A stretch of DNA of 17,688 nt from the NCBI GenBank assembly GCA_027317055.1, contig DAHVFK010000018.1:1-17688 (forward strand). Reading direction: 5' to 3'. The notes beneath the pieces were generated by a model. The model searched no databases and was not told the origin of the DNA. It worked only from the letters and a program-made list of their open reading frames with translations. Below, piece by piece: positions 1-8,139 of the stretch; position 1 is the stretch's first letter; each line of letters begins with the position of its first letter. The position numbers were made by a program, and so were the translations under genes. The DNA comes from Betaproteobacteria bacterium. Lineage in GTDB: Bacteria; Pseudomonadota; Gammaproteobacteria; Burkholderiales; SG8-39.

Positions 1-338
1 ACGGGGCGGCGCGTTCACTGGCGCCGCACGCGACCTCCGTCAATACAACCGCCGCGGGCGCCAGGACCGGTTTGCCCATCGCGGTTGTAGCGGCCACCTA
101 CGGGCGCAATTGCGGAGCACCGTCAGGCAATGCCACATCCGCGCTCGCGCACGCGTGCAACGGCCGCAACATATGTAACGCCGTGATCGACGCGGCGCCG
201 GCCGAAGGGGCGACCCCAGGCTGCAACAGCGACTACGCGGCCGAATGGAAATGTGGCTCGCGCGCGGGTGTTTTTACGGCCACCATTCCGGCCGGCGCGG
301 GGCACAGCGCAAGCGTCACGCTCGCTTGCCCCGGCTGA
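1..338 (+). CDS. C-terminal fragment of a secreted SUEL/rhamnose-lectin-like domain protein (5' truncated by window edge)
   Basis: The frame is open from base 3 to a TGA at 336-338 with no stop, so the true start lies left of the window; the TTG at 72 is probably just an internal Leu codon. The visible about 111 residues carry a cysteine-rich module: an ATYGRNCG segment, then ACNGRNIC, a PGC, DYAAEWKCG and a terminal LACPG. This spacing of Tyr-Gly-Arg, Cys-Asn-Gly-x-x-x-Cys and an aromatic-x-Cys resembles SUEL-type galactose/rhamnose-binding lectin domains, which also occur at the ends of bacterial exported proteins. Six cysteines are visible, fewer than the eight typical of animal SUEL domains. 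Sugar binding and export are inferred from the family; the upstream part is not visible. It converges on the tRNA gene downstream. Confidence 0.6.
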   Translation, partial: GAARSLAPHATSVNTTAAGARTGLPIAVVAATYGRNCGAPSGNATSALAHACNGRNICNAVIDAAPAEGATPGCNSDYAAEWKCGSRAGVFTATIPAGAGHSASVTLACPG

Positions 339-400
339 CGCCGCCCCCTCAATCGCTGGCCGCAGCGACAGAGCTGTCAAACCTCATACCCTGTTGCATT
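339..400. other. Convergent intergenic spacer
   Basis: This short spacer separates the lectin-like gene (+) from the tRNA (-). It holds a 5-bp stem with a 4-nt loop (354-367) overlapping a perfect 12-bp palindrome, GACAGAGCTGTC, at 367-378. Neither is followed by a T-run on either strand, so I do not call a terminator. Confidence 0.3.
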
Positions 401-477
401 TGGTGGGCCGGCTTGGATTCGAACCAAGGACCAAGGGATTATGAGTCCCCTGCTCTGACCAGCTGAGCTACCGGCCC
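401..477 (-). tRNA. tRNA with CAU anticodon, probably tRNA-Ile2 (lysidine-modified) rather than elongator Met
   Basis: Read on the - strand this is a 77-nt cloverleaf with encoded CCA: acceptor stem GGGCCGG/CCGGCCC, D-arm starting TAGCTCAGCTGG, anticodon stem GGGGA/TCCCT around loop CTCATAA (anticodon at 441-443), a T-arm containing GGTTCGAATCC, discriminator A and CCA (401-403). A CAU anticodon can mean initiator Met, elongator Met or Ile2. The fully paired acceptor excludes an initiator. The TTGGTC stretch after the anticodon stem resembles bacterial tRNA-Ile2, in which TilS converts C34 to lysidine. The 5' end lies only 19 nt after the stop of the isomerase gene, so it is probably cut from a shared transcript. 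The tRNA call is near certain; the Ile/Met choice is less so. Confidence 0.95.
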
Positions 478-496
478 ACGGGGTAAAGCCGATACT

Positions 497-1075
497 TTAC
501 GATGCCAGCGCTCGCTCGAGGAATTCGAGCCGGTCCTGGCCCCAGAACAGTTCGTCGCGGTAGGCGTAGGTCGGCGCGCCGAACACGCCGCGCGCGAGGG
601 CCTCCTGCGTGTATTGCGAGTAGACCGGCCTGCCCGCCTCGATAACGGGCGCGCTATCGGTGATCCCGTGGTGCGCCGCGATTTCCGCGAGCACGGCCGG
701 GTCGGCGAGGTTCTTCTCCTCGGCCCAGATCGCGCGCAGCAGGTCTCCCGCCAGCGCCATGCGTACTTCCTCTGCCGCACCGCAGATGAGGCACGCCGCG
801 CCGGTGACGTCGACCGGGAAGTACTTCGGTTGCGCGCTGAGCGGCACGCCGAGCGATTTCTTCCAGCGGGCGAGCTCGACCAGCCGGTAGGCCTGGCGCT
901 GCGGCGCGCGCTTGCCGAGCGGCAGGCCGCCCGACTGGGGGAAAATCACGCCGTAGTCGACCGGCTTGACCGCGATCTGGGCCCCGTGGCGTCGCGCAAT
1001 GTCGGCGAAGCGCGCATGGCCCAGGTAAGTCCACGGCGAAGACGGCGAAAAGTAGTAGTCAACGTGCTTGGTCAC
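497..1075 (-). CDS. 2-hydroxychromene-2-carboxylate isomerase family protein (DsbA-like/GST-kappa fold)
   Basis: The 192-residue product starts at GTG (1073-1075), preceded by a strong Shine-Dalgarno GGGAGGAGG at 1081-1089. The N-terminus DYYFSPSSPWTYLG is the thioredoxin-fold active-site region of the family, with Ser-Pro-Trp where DsbA would have CxxC. The C-terminal GVFGAPTY and LFWGQDRLEFLE motifs are the usual cis-Pro loop and closing helix. Characterised members perform glutathione-dependent isomerisation of 2-hydroxychromene-2-carboxylate in naphthalene breakdown, but most genomic copies, like this one, have no aromatic-degradation neighbours, so the substrate is unknown. It lies directly behind the rpoD terminator and ahead of the tRNA, with no promoter seen in the 63-nt gap, so expression may depend on read-through from rpoD. 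Confidence 0.88.
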   Translation of the reverse strand: MTKHVDYYFSPSSPWTYLGHARFADIARRHGAQIAVKPVDYGVIFPQSGGLPLGKRAPQRQAYRLVELARWKKSLGVPLSAQPKYFPVDVTGAACLICGAAEEVRMALAGDLLRAIWAEEKNLADPAVLAEIAAHHGITDSAPVIEAGRPVYSQYTQEALARGVFGAPTYAYRDELFWGQDRLEFLERALAS

Positions 1076-1080
1076 AAACC

Positions 1081-1089
1081 CCTCCTCCC
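1081..1089 (-). promoter_or_regulatory. Shine-Dalgarno of the isomerase gene abutting the rpoD terminator
   Basis: On the - strand the bases read GGGAGGAGG, 5 nt before the 6-nt stretch leading to the GTG start at 1075. This decides the GTG start. Its first G residues directly follow the T-run of the rpoD terminator, so terminator and ribosome-binding site are contiguous. Confidence 0.65.
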
Positions 1090-1120
1090 AAAAAGAGAAG
1101 GGCCGCTCGCGCGGCCCTTC
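1089..1120 (-). terminator. Rho-independent terminator after rpoD
   Basis: A perfect 10-bp stem (GAAGGGCCGC, 1097-1106, with GCGGCCCTTC, 1111-1120) encloses a 4-nt loop. In the direction of rpoD transcription it is followed by CTCTTTTT (1090-1096 and flank). It begins about 18 nt after the rpoD stop and is the best intrinsic terminator in the window. Confidence 0.85.
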
Positions 1121-1138
1121 AAATGATTGCCGACCGGA

Positions 1139-3457
<2,319 letters not shown>

Positions 3458-3476
3458 CCTTGCCTCACGTCGGGTC

Positions 3477-3496
3477 CCGGACCACGGAAGGTCCGG
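3477..3496 (-). promoter_or_regulatory. Hairpin in the dnaG-rpoD intergenic leader
   Basis: A perfect 7-bp stem, CCGGACC/GGTCCGG, with a 6-nt loop lies 19 nt upstream of the rpoD start codon. No T-run follows on the rpoD strand, so it is not a standard terminator. It could be an RNA-processing or stability element; E. coli has an mRNA-processing site between dnaG and rpoD, but equivalence here is inference. Confidence 0.35.
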
Positions 3497-3507
3497 CGAA
3501 ACCATAT

Positions 3508-3516
3508 ATTGTAGCA
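3508..3516 (-). promoter_or_regulatory. Possible extended -10 promoter for rpoD
   Basis: On the - strand the sequence reads TGCTACAAT, one mismatch from the extended -10 consensus TGnTATAAT, in an AT-rich patch 51 nt upstream of the rpoD ATG. No good -35 box is present at 16-18 bp; a TTGAGA lies 13 bp upstream, which is too close. It could give rpoD transcription independent of rpsU, as known for this operon in E. coli. Confidence 0.35.
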
Positions 3517-3528
3517 AATTGATGAATC

Positions 3529-5271
3529 TCAAGGCCCTTTAGGCATGTAGCGTTCCTGAAAAATCCTTTCTTCCTCTGCTGTTGCCGACTTCTTGAGAAT
3601 CTTCGCCCGCAGCGCCTTCTCCTCCGCCGGGACCCGCGTGCCGAGCTTGGACAGGGTGTCGCGAAACTCGCCCAGCGCCTCTTCCGGCGAGAGCTTGAGC
3701 GACATCCACAGTGTCGCCTGGGCGCGCGCGAGCAGCTCGCGGTGCGCGGACTCGCCCAGCAGCTCGATCAGCATCCCGTCGGACACCTCGTCTGGTCGTT
3801 CGGTTCGGTTGAGCGCCGCGACGATTTCCGCCAGCGCCTTGCTCTCATCGAGCGAGGGATCGAGCAGGCCCGGATCGACCTCGAGCGCGAGCGAGGGCTT
3901 GGCGAACACGAGCGCCAGGAGCCTTTCCTCGAGCGCGAACTGGCGCGAGGGCTGAAGCTTCGCCGGCGCCGGCCGCGTGTAGGGCCGGGCCGGGCGCAAT
4001 TCGAGGATCTGCTCCGCCTCGTCCTGGGACACGCCGGCGAGCACCGCGACCTCCTTCACCACCTGAAGCCTGAGCGCAGCGGCCGCGATCTGTCGCAGGT
4101 AGGGCTTCGCCGCGCTGAGAAAGCGCGAGCGGCCCTCGGGGCTGGCGAGGTCGGCCGCGGCGCGCAGCTCACCGAGCAGGAACTCCGACAGAGTCTGCGC
4201 CTCGCGCACCAGGCGCTCGAACGCCTCCTTGCCGTGGGCGCGTACGTAGCTGTCCGGATCGTCGCCCTCGGGCAGGAACAGGAAGCGGATCGGCTTGTGG
4301 TCCGGGGCGAGCGGCAGGCTCACCTCGAGCGCGCGCCACGCGGCCTTGCGTCCGGCTGCGTCGCCGTCGAAGCAGAACACCAGCTCGTCGGCGAGCCGCA
4401 GCAGCTTGGTAACGTGCACCGCCGTGGTCGCGGTGCCGAGCGTGGCCACCGCGTAGCCGACGCCGTACTGCGCCAGCGCCACCACATCCATGTAGCCTTC
4501 CACTACCAGCGCGCGCCCCGAGGCGCGGATCGCGTCGCGCGCCTGGACCAGCCCGTATACCTCGCGCCCCTTCTCGAACAGGGGGGTTTCCGGCGAATTG
4601 AGGTATTTCGGCTCCCCGGCGCCCAGCACTCGCCCGCCGAAGCCGATCGGCACGCCGCGCACCGACAGGATCGGGAACATCACCCGGTCGCGGAAGCGGT
4701 CGTAGCGCTTGCCTTCGTTCTCGATCACCAGGCCGCATTCGACCAGCGCCTTGTTTTCGTACTCGGGAAACGCGCCACGCAGCGCCTGCCAGTCGTCCGG
4801 CACATAGCCGATGCGGAACCGCGCGGCAACCTCGCCGGTCAGCCCGCGGCCCTTGAGATATTCGATCGCGCGCGGCGATTTCTTCAACTCGGCGCGGTAG
4901 AACTCCAGCGCGCGCTCCATCAGCGCGTAGAGGTCGGTTTCACGCTCGCGGCGCGCGCTCTCCTGCGGCGAAGCCGGCCGAAACTCCGGCATCTGCATCC
5001 CGGCTGAGGCGGCGAGGTCCTTCACCGCGTCGACGTAGCCCAGGCCGGCATACGACATCAGGAAACCGATCGCGTTGCCGTGCGCGCCGCAGCCGAAGCA
5101 ATGGTAGAACTGCTTGGCGGGGCTGACCGTGAAGGAGGGCGATTTCTCGCTGTGGAACGGGCAAAGGCCCGTGAAATTGGCCCCGCCCTTCTTCAACTTC
5201 ACGTAGCGCGACACGACATCGACAATGTCGACGCGGTTCAGAAGGTCCTGCTTGAAGCTCTCGGGGATCAC
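3529..5271 (-). CDS. dnaG: DNA primase DnaG
   Basis: DnaG makes RNA primers for DNA replication. I start it at GTG 5269-5271 (read as MIPESFKQDLL, 580 aa) because family members begin M-I-P-x-S-F; an in-frame TTG at 5307 would add 12 residues with no family support. The CHC2 zinc-binding domain shows Cys37, His40, Cys58 and Cys61 (GLCPFH and YHCFGCG). The RNA-polymerase core follows, with Toprim motifs EGYMD (Glu258) and DGDAAGRKA (Asp302, Asp304). The remaining C-terminal part, roughly 430-580, is the DnaB-helicase-interacting region, which varies between species. The gene lies 42 nt after yqeY and 71 nt before rpoD. Confidence 0.97.
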   Translation of the reverse strand: MIPESFKQDLLNRVDIVDVVSRYVKLKKGGANFTGLCPFHSEKSPSFTVSPAKQFYHCFGCGAHGNAIGFLMSYAGLGYVDAVKDLAASAGMQMPEFRPASPQESARRERETDLYALMERALEFYRAELKKSPRAIEYLKGRGLTGEVAARFRIGYVPDDWQALRGAFPEYENKALVECGLVIENEGKRYDRFRDRVMFPILSVRGVPIGFGGRVLGAGEPKYLNSPETPLFEKGREVYGLVQARDAIRASGRALVVEGYMDVVALAQYGVGYAVATLGTATTAVHVTKLLRLADELVFCFDGDAAGRKAAWRALEVSLPLAPDHKPIRFLFLPEGDDPDSYVRAHGKEAFERLVREAQTLSEFLLGELRAAADLASPEGRSRFLSAAKPYLRQIAAAALRLQVVKEVAVLAGVSQDEAEQILELRPARPYTRPAPAKLQPSRQFALEERLLALVFAKPSLALEVDPGLLDPSLDESKALAEIVAALNRTERPDEVSDGMLIELLGESAHRELLARAQATLWMSLKLSPEEALGEFRDTLSKLGTRVPAEEKALRAKILKKSATAEEERIFQERYMPKGP

Positions 5272-5313
5272 GGGACGGCCGCCTGGCCCTAGTTTAGCGG
5301 CCGGCAAGCCGCC

Positions 5314-5760
5314 TTAGGCGGAGAGTCTGGATTTCACCAGCCCGGACACCTTGCCCATGTCCGCGCGGCCGGCCAGGCGCGGCTTGAGCAGCGCCATCAC
5401 CTTGCCCATGTCATTCAGGCCGGCGGCGCCGGATTCGGCGATCGCCGCCGCCACCGCTTCGGCCACCTCGGCATCGCTCAGCTGCTGCGGCAGGTACTGC
5501 GACAGCACGCCGGATTCGAACTTCTCGACATCGGCCAGGTCCGCCCGCCCGGCCGATTCGTACTGGGCGATCGACTCGCGGCGCTGCTTGAGCATCTTCT
5601 CGATGATCGAAAGGACGTCCGCGTCGGTGAGCTCGACGCGCTCGTCGACCTCCTTCTGTTTCATTGCCGCCAGCAGCAGCCGGACCGCGGACAGTCGCGG
5701 CTGATCCTTGGCGCGCATGGCGGCCTTCATGTCTTCGGTGATGCGTTCTTTGAGCGGCAT
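5314..5760 (-). CDS. yqeY: GatB/YqeY domain protein
   Basis: The 148-residue protein begins MPLKERITEDMKAAM and contains the family features AVRLLLAAMKQKEVD, a glutamate/arginine-rich central helix (EKMLKQRRESIAQYE), LSQYLPQQLSD and a C-terminal DMGKVMALLKPRLAGRADMGKV. This domain is homologous to the tail domain of the amidotransferase subunit GatB, which binds tRNA; stand-alone YqeY proteins have no settled function. Position between rpsU and dnaG is typical of many proteobacteria and Gram-positive bacteria. The ATG at 5758-5760 has only a weak Shine-Dalgarno, and a strong hairpin lies just upstream, so its expression is probably lower than that of rpsU. Confidence 0.93.
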   Translation of the reverse strand: MPLKERITEDMKAAMRAKDQPRLSAVRLLLAAMKQKEVDERVELTDADVLSIIEKMLKQRRESIAQYESAGRADLADVEKFESGVLSQYLPQQLSDAEVAEAVAAAIAESGAAGLNDMGKVMALLKPRLAGRADMGKVSGLVKSRLSA

Positions 5761-5767
5761 CTGGACT

Positions 5768-5804
5768 CAGAAATGGAAACGCCCCGGCGCACGGCGCCGG
5801 GGCG
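5768..5804 (-). terminator. Hairpin between rpsU and yqeY, probable attenuating terminator
   Basis: A perfect 11-bp G+C-rich stem (CGCCCCGGCGC, 5780-5790, with its complement 5794-5804) closes a 3-nt loop. On the transcribed strand it is followed by TTTCCATTTCTG, a weak interrupted U-tract. It lies 23 nt after the rpsU stop. The position matches the partial terminator that in E. coli lets ribosomal protein S21 be made in excess of primase and sigma factor. Confidence 0.7.
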
Positions 5805-5827
5805 CGAGGATATCTCGGCCTTTGGGC

Positions 5828-6040
5828 CTAGTACAGCTTCTGCGGCAGCATCTGGCTGCGCAGGCGCTTGTGATGGCGCTTGACGGCGGCGGCGAGCTTG
5901 CGCTTGCGCTCCGCGGTCGGCTTCTCGTAGAACTCGCGGGCGCGCAGTTCGGTAAGCAGCCCGGTTTTCTCCACGGTGCGCTTGAAGCGGCGCATCGCCA
6001 CCTCGAACGGCTCGTTTTCCTTGATGCGAACAGTCGGCAT
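5828..6040 (-). CDS. rpsU: 30S ribosomal protein bS21
   Basis: The 70-residue, strongly basic protein begins MPTVRIKENEPFEVAMRRFK and ends RSQMLPQKLY, matching bS21 along its whole length, including the conserved EKTG and FYEKPTAERKRK segments. It binds the small subunit near the 3' end of 16S rRNA and helps initiation. The ATG (6038-6040) follows CTGGAG at a 5-nt spacing. It is first in the rpsU-yqeY-dnaG-rpoD cluster and is divergent from tsaD. Confidence 0.98.
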   Translation of the reverse strand: MPTVRIKENEPFEVAMRRFKRTVEKTGLLTELRAREFYEKPTAERKRKLAAAVKRHHKRLRSQMLPQKLY

Positions 6041-6072
6041 CCAAACTCCAGCACGTTTTGCGAAAGGGGCGA

Positions 6073-6078
6073 ATTATA
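6073..6078 (-). promoter_or_regulatory. -10 box of the rpsU promoter
   Basis: A perfect TATAAT lies on the - strand 32 nt before the rpsU start, giving an expected leader of about 25 nt that includes the GGAG ribosome-binding site. No recognisable -35 box is seen at 16-18 bp spacing (GCGGCA or similar). Confidence 0.6.
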
Positions 6079-6108
6079 TCCGGATTCAAGGCCATGCCGC
6101 CAGCCCCG

Positions 6109-6114
6109 TAGAAT
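6109..6114 (+). promoter_or_regulatory. -10 box of the tsaD promoter, 9 nt before the start codon
   Basis: TAGAAT ends 9 nt before the tsaD ATG, so transcription would begin at or within about 3 nt of the start codon. A weak -35-like TTCAAG lies 18 bp upstream (6085-6090). No Shine-Dalgarno is present. Confidence 0.55.
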
Positions 6115-6123
6115 GCCGAGCGT

Positions 6124-7143
6124 ATGCTGATCCTGGGAATCGAGACCTCGTGCGACGAAACCGGTGTCGCCCTGTATGACACCGCCGGAGCGGGCCTGCT
6201 CGCACACGCGGTTCATTCCCAGGTGGCGATGCACGAAGCCTACGGCGGGGTGGTGCCCGAGCTGGCCTCGCGCGACCATATCCGACGCCTGATCCCCCTG
6301 GCGCGCGGCGTCTTCGGGCAGGCCGGGCGCGAAATCGAGCAGCTCGGCGCGGTGGCCTACACCGAGGGCCCGGGGCTGGCGGGCGCGCTGCTGGTCGGGA
6401 CCTCCTTCGCCCACGCGCTGGCGCTTGTGCTCGACGTGCCGGCGATCGGCATTCATCACCTCGAAGGGCATCTGCTTTCGCCCCTGCTCTCGCAGCATCC
6501 GCCCGCCTTTCCGTTCGTCGCCCTGCTGGTCTCGGGCGGGCATACCCAGCTGATGCGGGTCGACGGGATCGCCCGCTACGCGCTGCTGGGCGAAACCCAG
6601 GACGACGCGGCCGGGGAAGCGTTCGACAAGACCGCCACCCTGCTCGGGCTGAGCTATCCGGGGGGGCCGGCGCTGGCGCGCCTGGCCGAATCCGGCATCC
6701 CGGGGCGCCACCGCCTGCCGCGGCCGATGATCGCGAGCGGCGACCTGGAATTCAGCTTCTCCGGCCTGAAGACCGCGGTCATGTTACTGGTACGGGCCGC
6801 CGACCCCGACCCGCAGTTCCGGGCCGACGTGGCGCGCTCCTTCCAGGACGCGATCGTCGAGGTGCTGGCGGCCAAGTGCGCGCAGGCGATGGAAGCGACC
6901 GGCCTGACCCGCCTCGTGGTTGCCGGCGGCGTCGGCGCCAACCACGCGCTGCGCGCGCGCCTGGACGCGCAGGGCGCACGCAGCGGGTTCGACGTGTATT
7001 ATCCGGAGCCCGAGCTGTGCACCGACAACGGCGCGATGATCGCGCTCGCCGCCGCGCTCAGGCTGCAGCAGCAGGACCGCCAGGTGCGCAAGCGCTCCGC
7101 CTTCGGCGTGCGACCGCGTTGGGACCTCGAGACGCTTACCTAG
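6124..7143 (+). CDS. tsaD: tRNA N6-threonylcarbamoyladenosine (t6A) transferase subunit TsaD
   Basis: TsaD, with TsaB and TsaE, transfers threonylcarbamoyl from threonylcarbamoyl-AMP to A37 of tRNAs that read ANN codons. The 339-residue protein starts MLILGIETSCDETG, contains GGVVPELASRDH, the metal-binding HLEGH (His112, His116), the nucleotide-binding VSGGHTQL and SGLKTAV stretches, AGGVGANHALR and CTDNGAMIA with the third metal ligand Asp301. This is full family length. There is no Shine-Dalgarno; a TAGAAT box lies so close that the message may be leaderless. The stop TAG shares four bases (CTAG) with the plsY stop. The CAU-anticodon tRNA in this window reads an ANN codon, so it is an expected substrate. 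Confidence 0.97.
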   Translation: MLILGIETSCDETGVALYDTAGAGLLAHAVHSQVAMHEAYGGVVPELASRDHIRRLIPLARGVFGQAGREIEQLGAVAYTEGPGLAGALLVGTSFAHALALVLDVPAIGIHHLEGHLLSPLLSQHPPAFPFVALLVSGGHTQLMRVDGIARYALLGETQDDAAGEAFDKTATLLGLSYPGGPALARLAESGIPGRHRLPRPMIASGDLEFSFSGLKTAVMLLVRAADPDPQFRADVARSFQDAIVEVLAAKCAQAMEATGLTRLVVAGGVGANHALRARLDAQGARSGFDVYYPEPELCTDNGAMIALAAALRLQQQDRQVRKRSAFGVRPRWDLETLT

Positions 7144-7739
7144 CGGATGCGCGGTTCGGTACCGGCGATGAGCCGCCCAATGTTGGCGCGGTGGCGCCAC
7201 ACCAGGAGCAGCGCGATCGCCGCCACGACCGCAATCAGCAGCGGCGAGCGCAAGCCGAACAGCCACCACGCGTAGGCGGGCGCGAAAAGCGCCGCGGCCA
7301 GGGCCGCAAACGACGAGATGCGGAAAAACAGGACGAACACGATCCAGGTCGCGATGGTCGCCAGACCGAGCCAGGGATCGATCCCGAGCAGTACGCCGGC
7401 CGCGGTCGCAACGCCCTTGCCTCCCCGGAAACGATAGAACACGGGAAACAGGTGGCCGGCGAATGCCGCCAGGCCTGCGAGCGGCGCGACCGGGCCCGCA
7501 ACCGCGGCTGCGCCCGAGGCGAGGACCGCGAGCCACACCGCGACCCAGCCCTTGCCCGCGTCGCCAAGCAGAGTGAGCACGGCTGCGGCCTTGCTGCCGC
7601 TGCGCAGCACGTTTGTCGCGCCGGGATTGTTCGAGCCGTAGGAGCGCGGATCGGGCAGCGCGAGTACGCGGCTCACCACGATCGCGAACGAGACCGAGCC
7701 AAGCAGGTACGCGGCAAGGATGATCAGGACGGCTTGCAT
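7140..7739 (-). CDS. plsY: Acyl-phosphate:glycerol-3-phosphate acyltransferase PlsY
   Basis: PlsY uses acyl-phosphate to acylate sn-glycerol-3-phosphate, the first step of phospholipid synthesis, in the inner membrane. The 199-residue protein has about five hydrophobic segments and the three family motifs: GSNNPGATN (35-43), GHLFPVFYRFRGGKGVAT (95-112) and HRANIGRLIAGTE (183-195). The ATG at 7737-7739 lies 9 nt after a TAGAAT box, with no Shine-Dalgarno between, so translation may be leaderless. It is divergent from folB and convergent with tsaD, sharing its stop bases. Confidence 0.96.
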   Translation of the reverse strand: MQAVLIILAAYLLGSVSFAIVVSRVLALPDPRSYGSNNPGATNVLRSGSKAAAVLTLLGDAGKGWVAVWLAVLASGAAAVAGPVAPLAGLAAFAGHLFPVFYRFRGGKGVATAAGVLLGIDPWLGLATIATWIVFVLFFRISSFAALAAALFAPAYAWWLFGLRSPLLIAVVAAIALLLVWRHRANIGRLIAGTEPRIR

Positions 7740-7748
7740 CGGCCGGCC

Positions 7749-7754
7749 ATTCTA
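7749..7754 (-). promoter_or_regulatory. -10 box of the plsY promoter
   Basis: TAGAAT on the - strand is separated from the plsY ATG by nine bases, GGCCGGCCG. Initiation about 7 nt downstream would leave a leader of at most 3 nt. No -35 box is recognisable; that region coincides with the folB -10 box. Confidence 0.5.
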
Positions 7755-7767
7755 CCCTCGCGCCCCC

Positions 7768-7773
7768 TATAAT
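7768..7773 (+). promoter_or_regulatory. -10 box of the folB promoter
   Basis: A perfect TATAAT ends 12 nt before the folB ATG. The predicted start site would leave about 5 nt, which contains only a partial AGG. The -35 position (7745-7750) overlaps the opposing plsY -10 box. Confidence 0.55.
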
Positions 7774-7785
7774 CCGGCACAGGTC

Positions 7786-8139
7786 ATGGACAGCATCCTC
7801 ATCCGCGAGCTGCGCGTCGAAGTGCTGATCGGCATTCACAAGCGCGAGCGCCACGTGCCGCAGATCGTCTCGATCGACCTCGACATCGGCCTGCCCGGCA
7901 CGGCCGTGTTCGCCAGCGACAAGGTGTCCGACACGATCGACTACGAGCAGGTGGCGCTGCGGATCCGGGACATCGCCTCAAGCGGGCACTTCAAGCTGGT
8001 CGAAACCTTCGCCGAGCGCATCGCGCAGCTCATCGTCGGCGACTTCGGCGCGCCCTGGGTACGGGTGAGCGCAGCGAAAATCGGCATCCTCGGCAACGCC
8101 AGGCTGGTCGGCGTCTCGATCGAGCGGCGCAAACCCTAG
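7786..8139 (+). CDS. folB: Dihydroneopterin aldolase FolB
   Basis: FolB converts 7,8-dihydroneopterin to 6-hydroxymethyl-dihydropterin and glycolaldehyde in folate synthesis. I start it at ATG 7786 (MDSILIRELRVEVLIG, 117 aa), where homologues begin; an in-frame ATG at 7720 lies inside plsY and upstream of the promoter. Visible features are IGIHKRER, the Tyr53 region (SDTIDYEQV), the substrate-binding Glu73 in LVETFAERIA and the catalytic Lys98 in SAAKIG. Full family length. Its TAG stop overlaps the ybaK stop in a shared CTAG. Confidence 0.95.
   Translation: MDSILIRELRVEVLIGIHKRERHVPQIVSIDLDIGLPGTAVFASDKVSDTIDYEQVALRIRDIASSGHFKLVETFAERIAQLIVGDFGAPWVRVSAAKIGILGNARLVGVSIERRKP

Noticed and set aside
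354..378. Terminator in the lectin-tRNA spacer
   Set aside because: Short stems and a palindrome are present but no T-run follows on either strand.
3458..3532. RpoD N-terminal extension to an upstream ATG
   Set aside because: The extension crosses the putative promoter and hairpin, and overlaps dnaG; the internal ATG has a good ribosome-binding site and family-like N-terminus.
3742..5007. Long 421-codon open frame on the + strand opposite dnaG
   Set aside because: Antisense shadow of dnaG with no motifs and biased composition.
5272..5307. DnaG start at upstream TTG
   Set aside because: DnaG proteins begin M-I-P-x-S-F, which matches the GTG at 5271.
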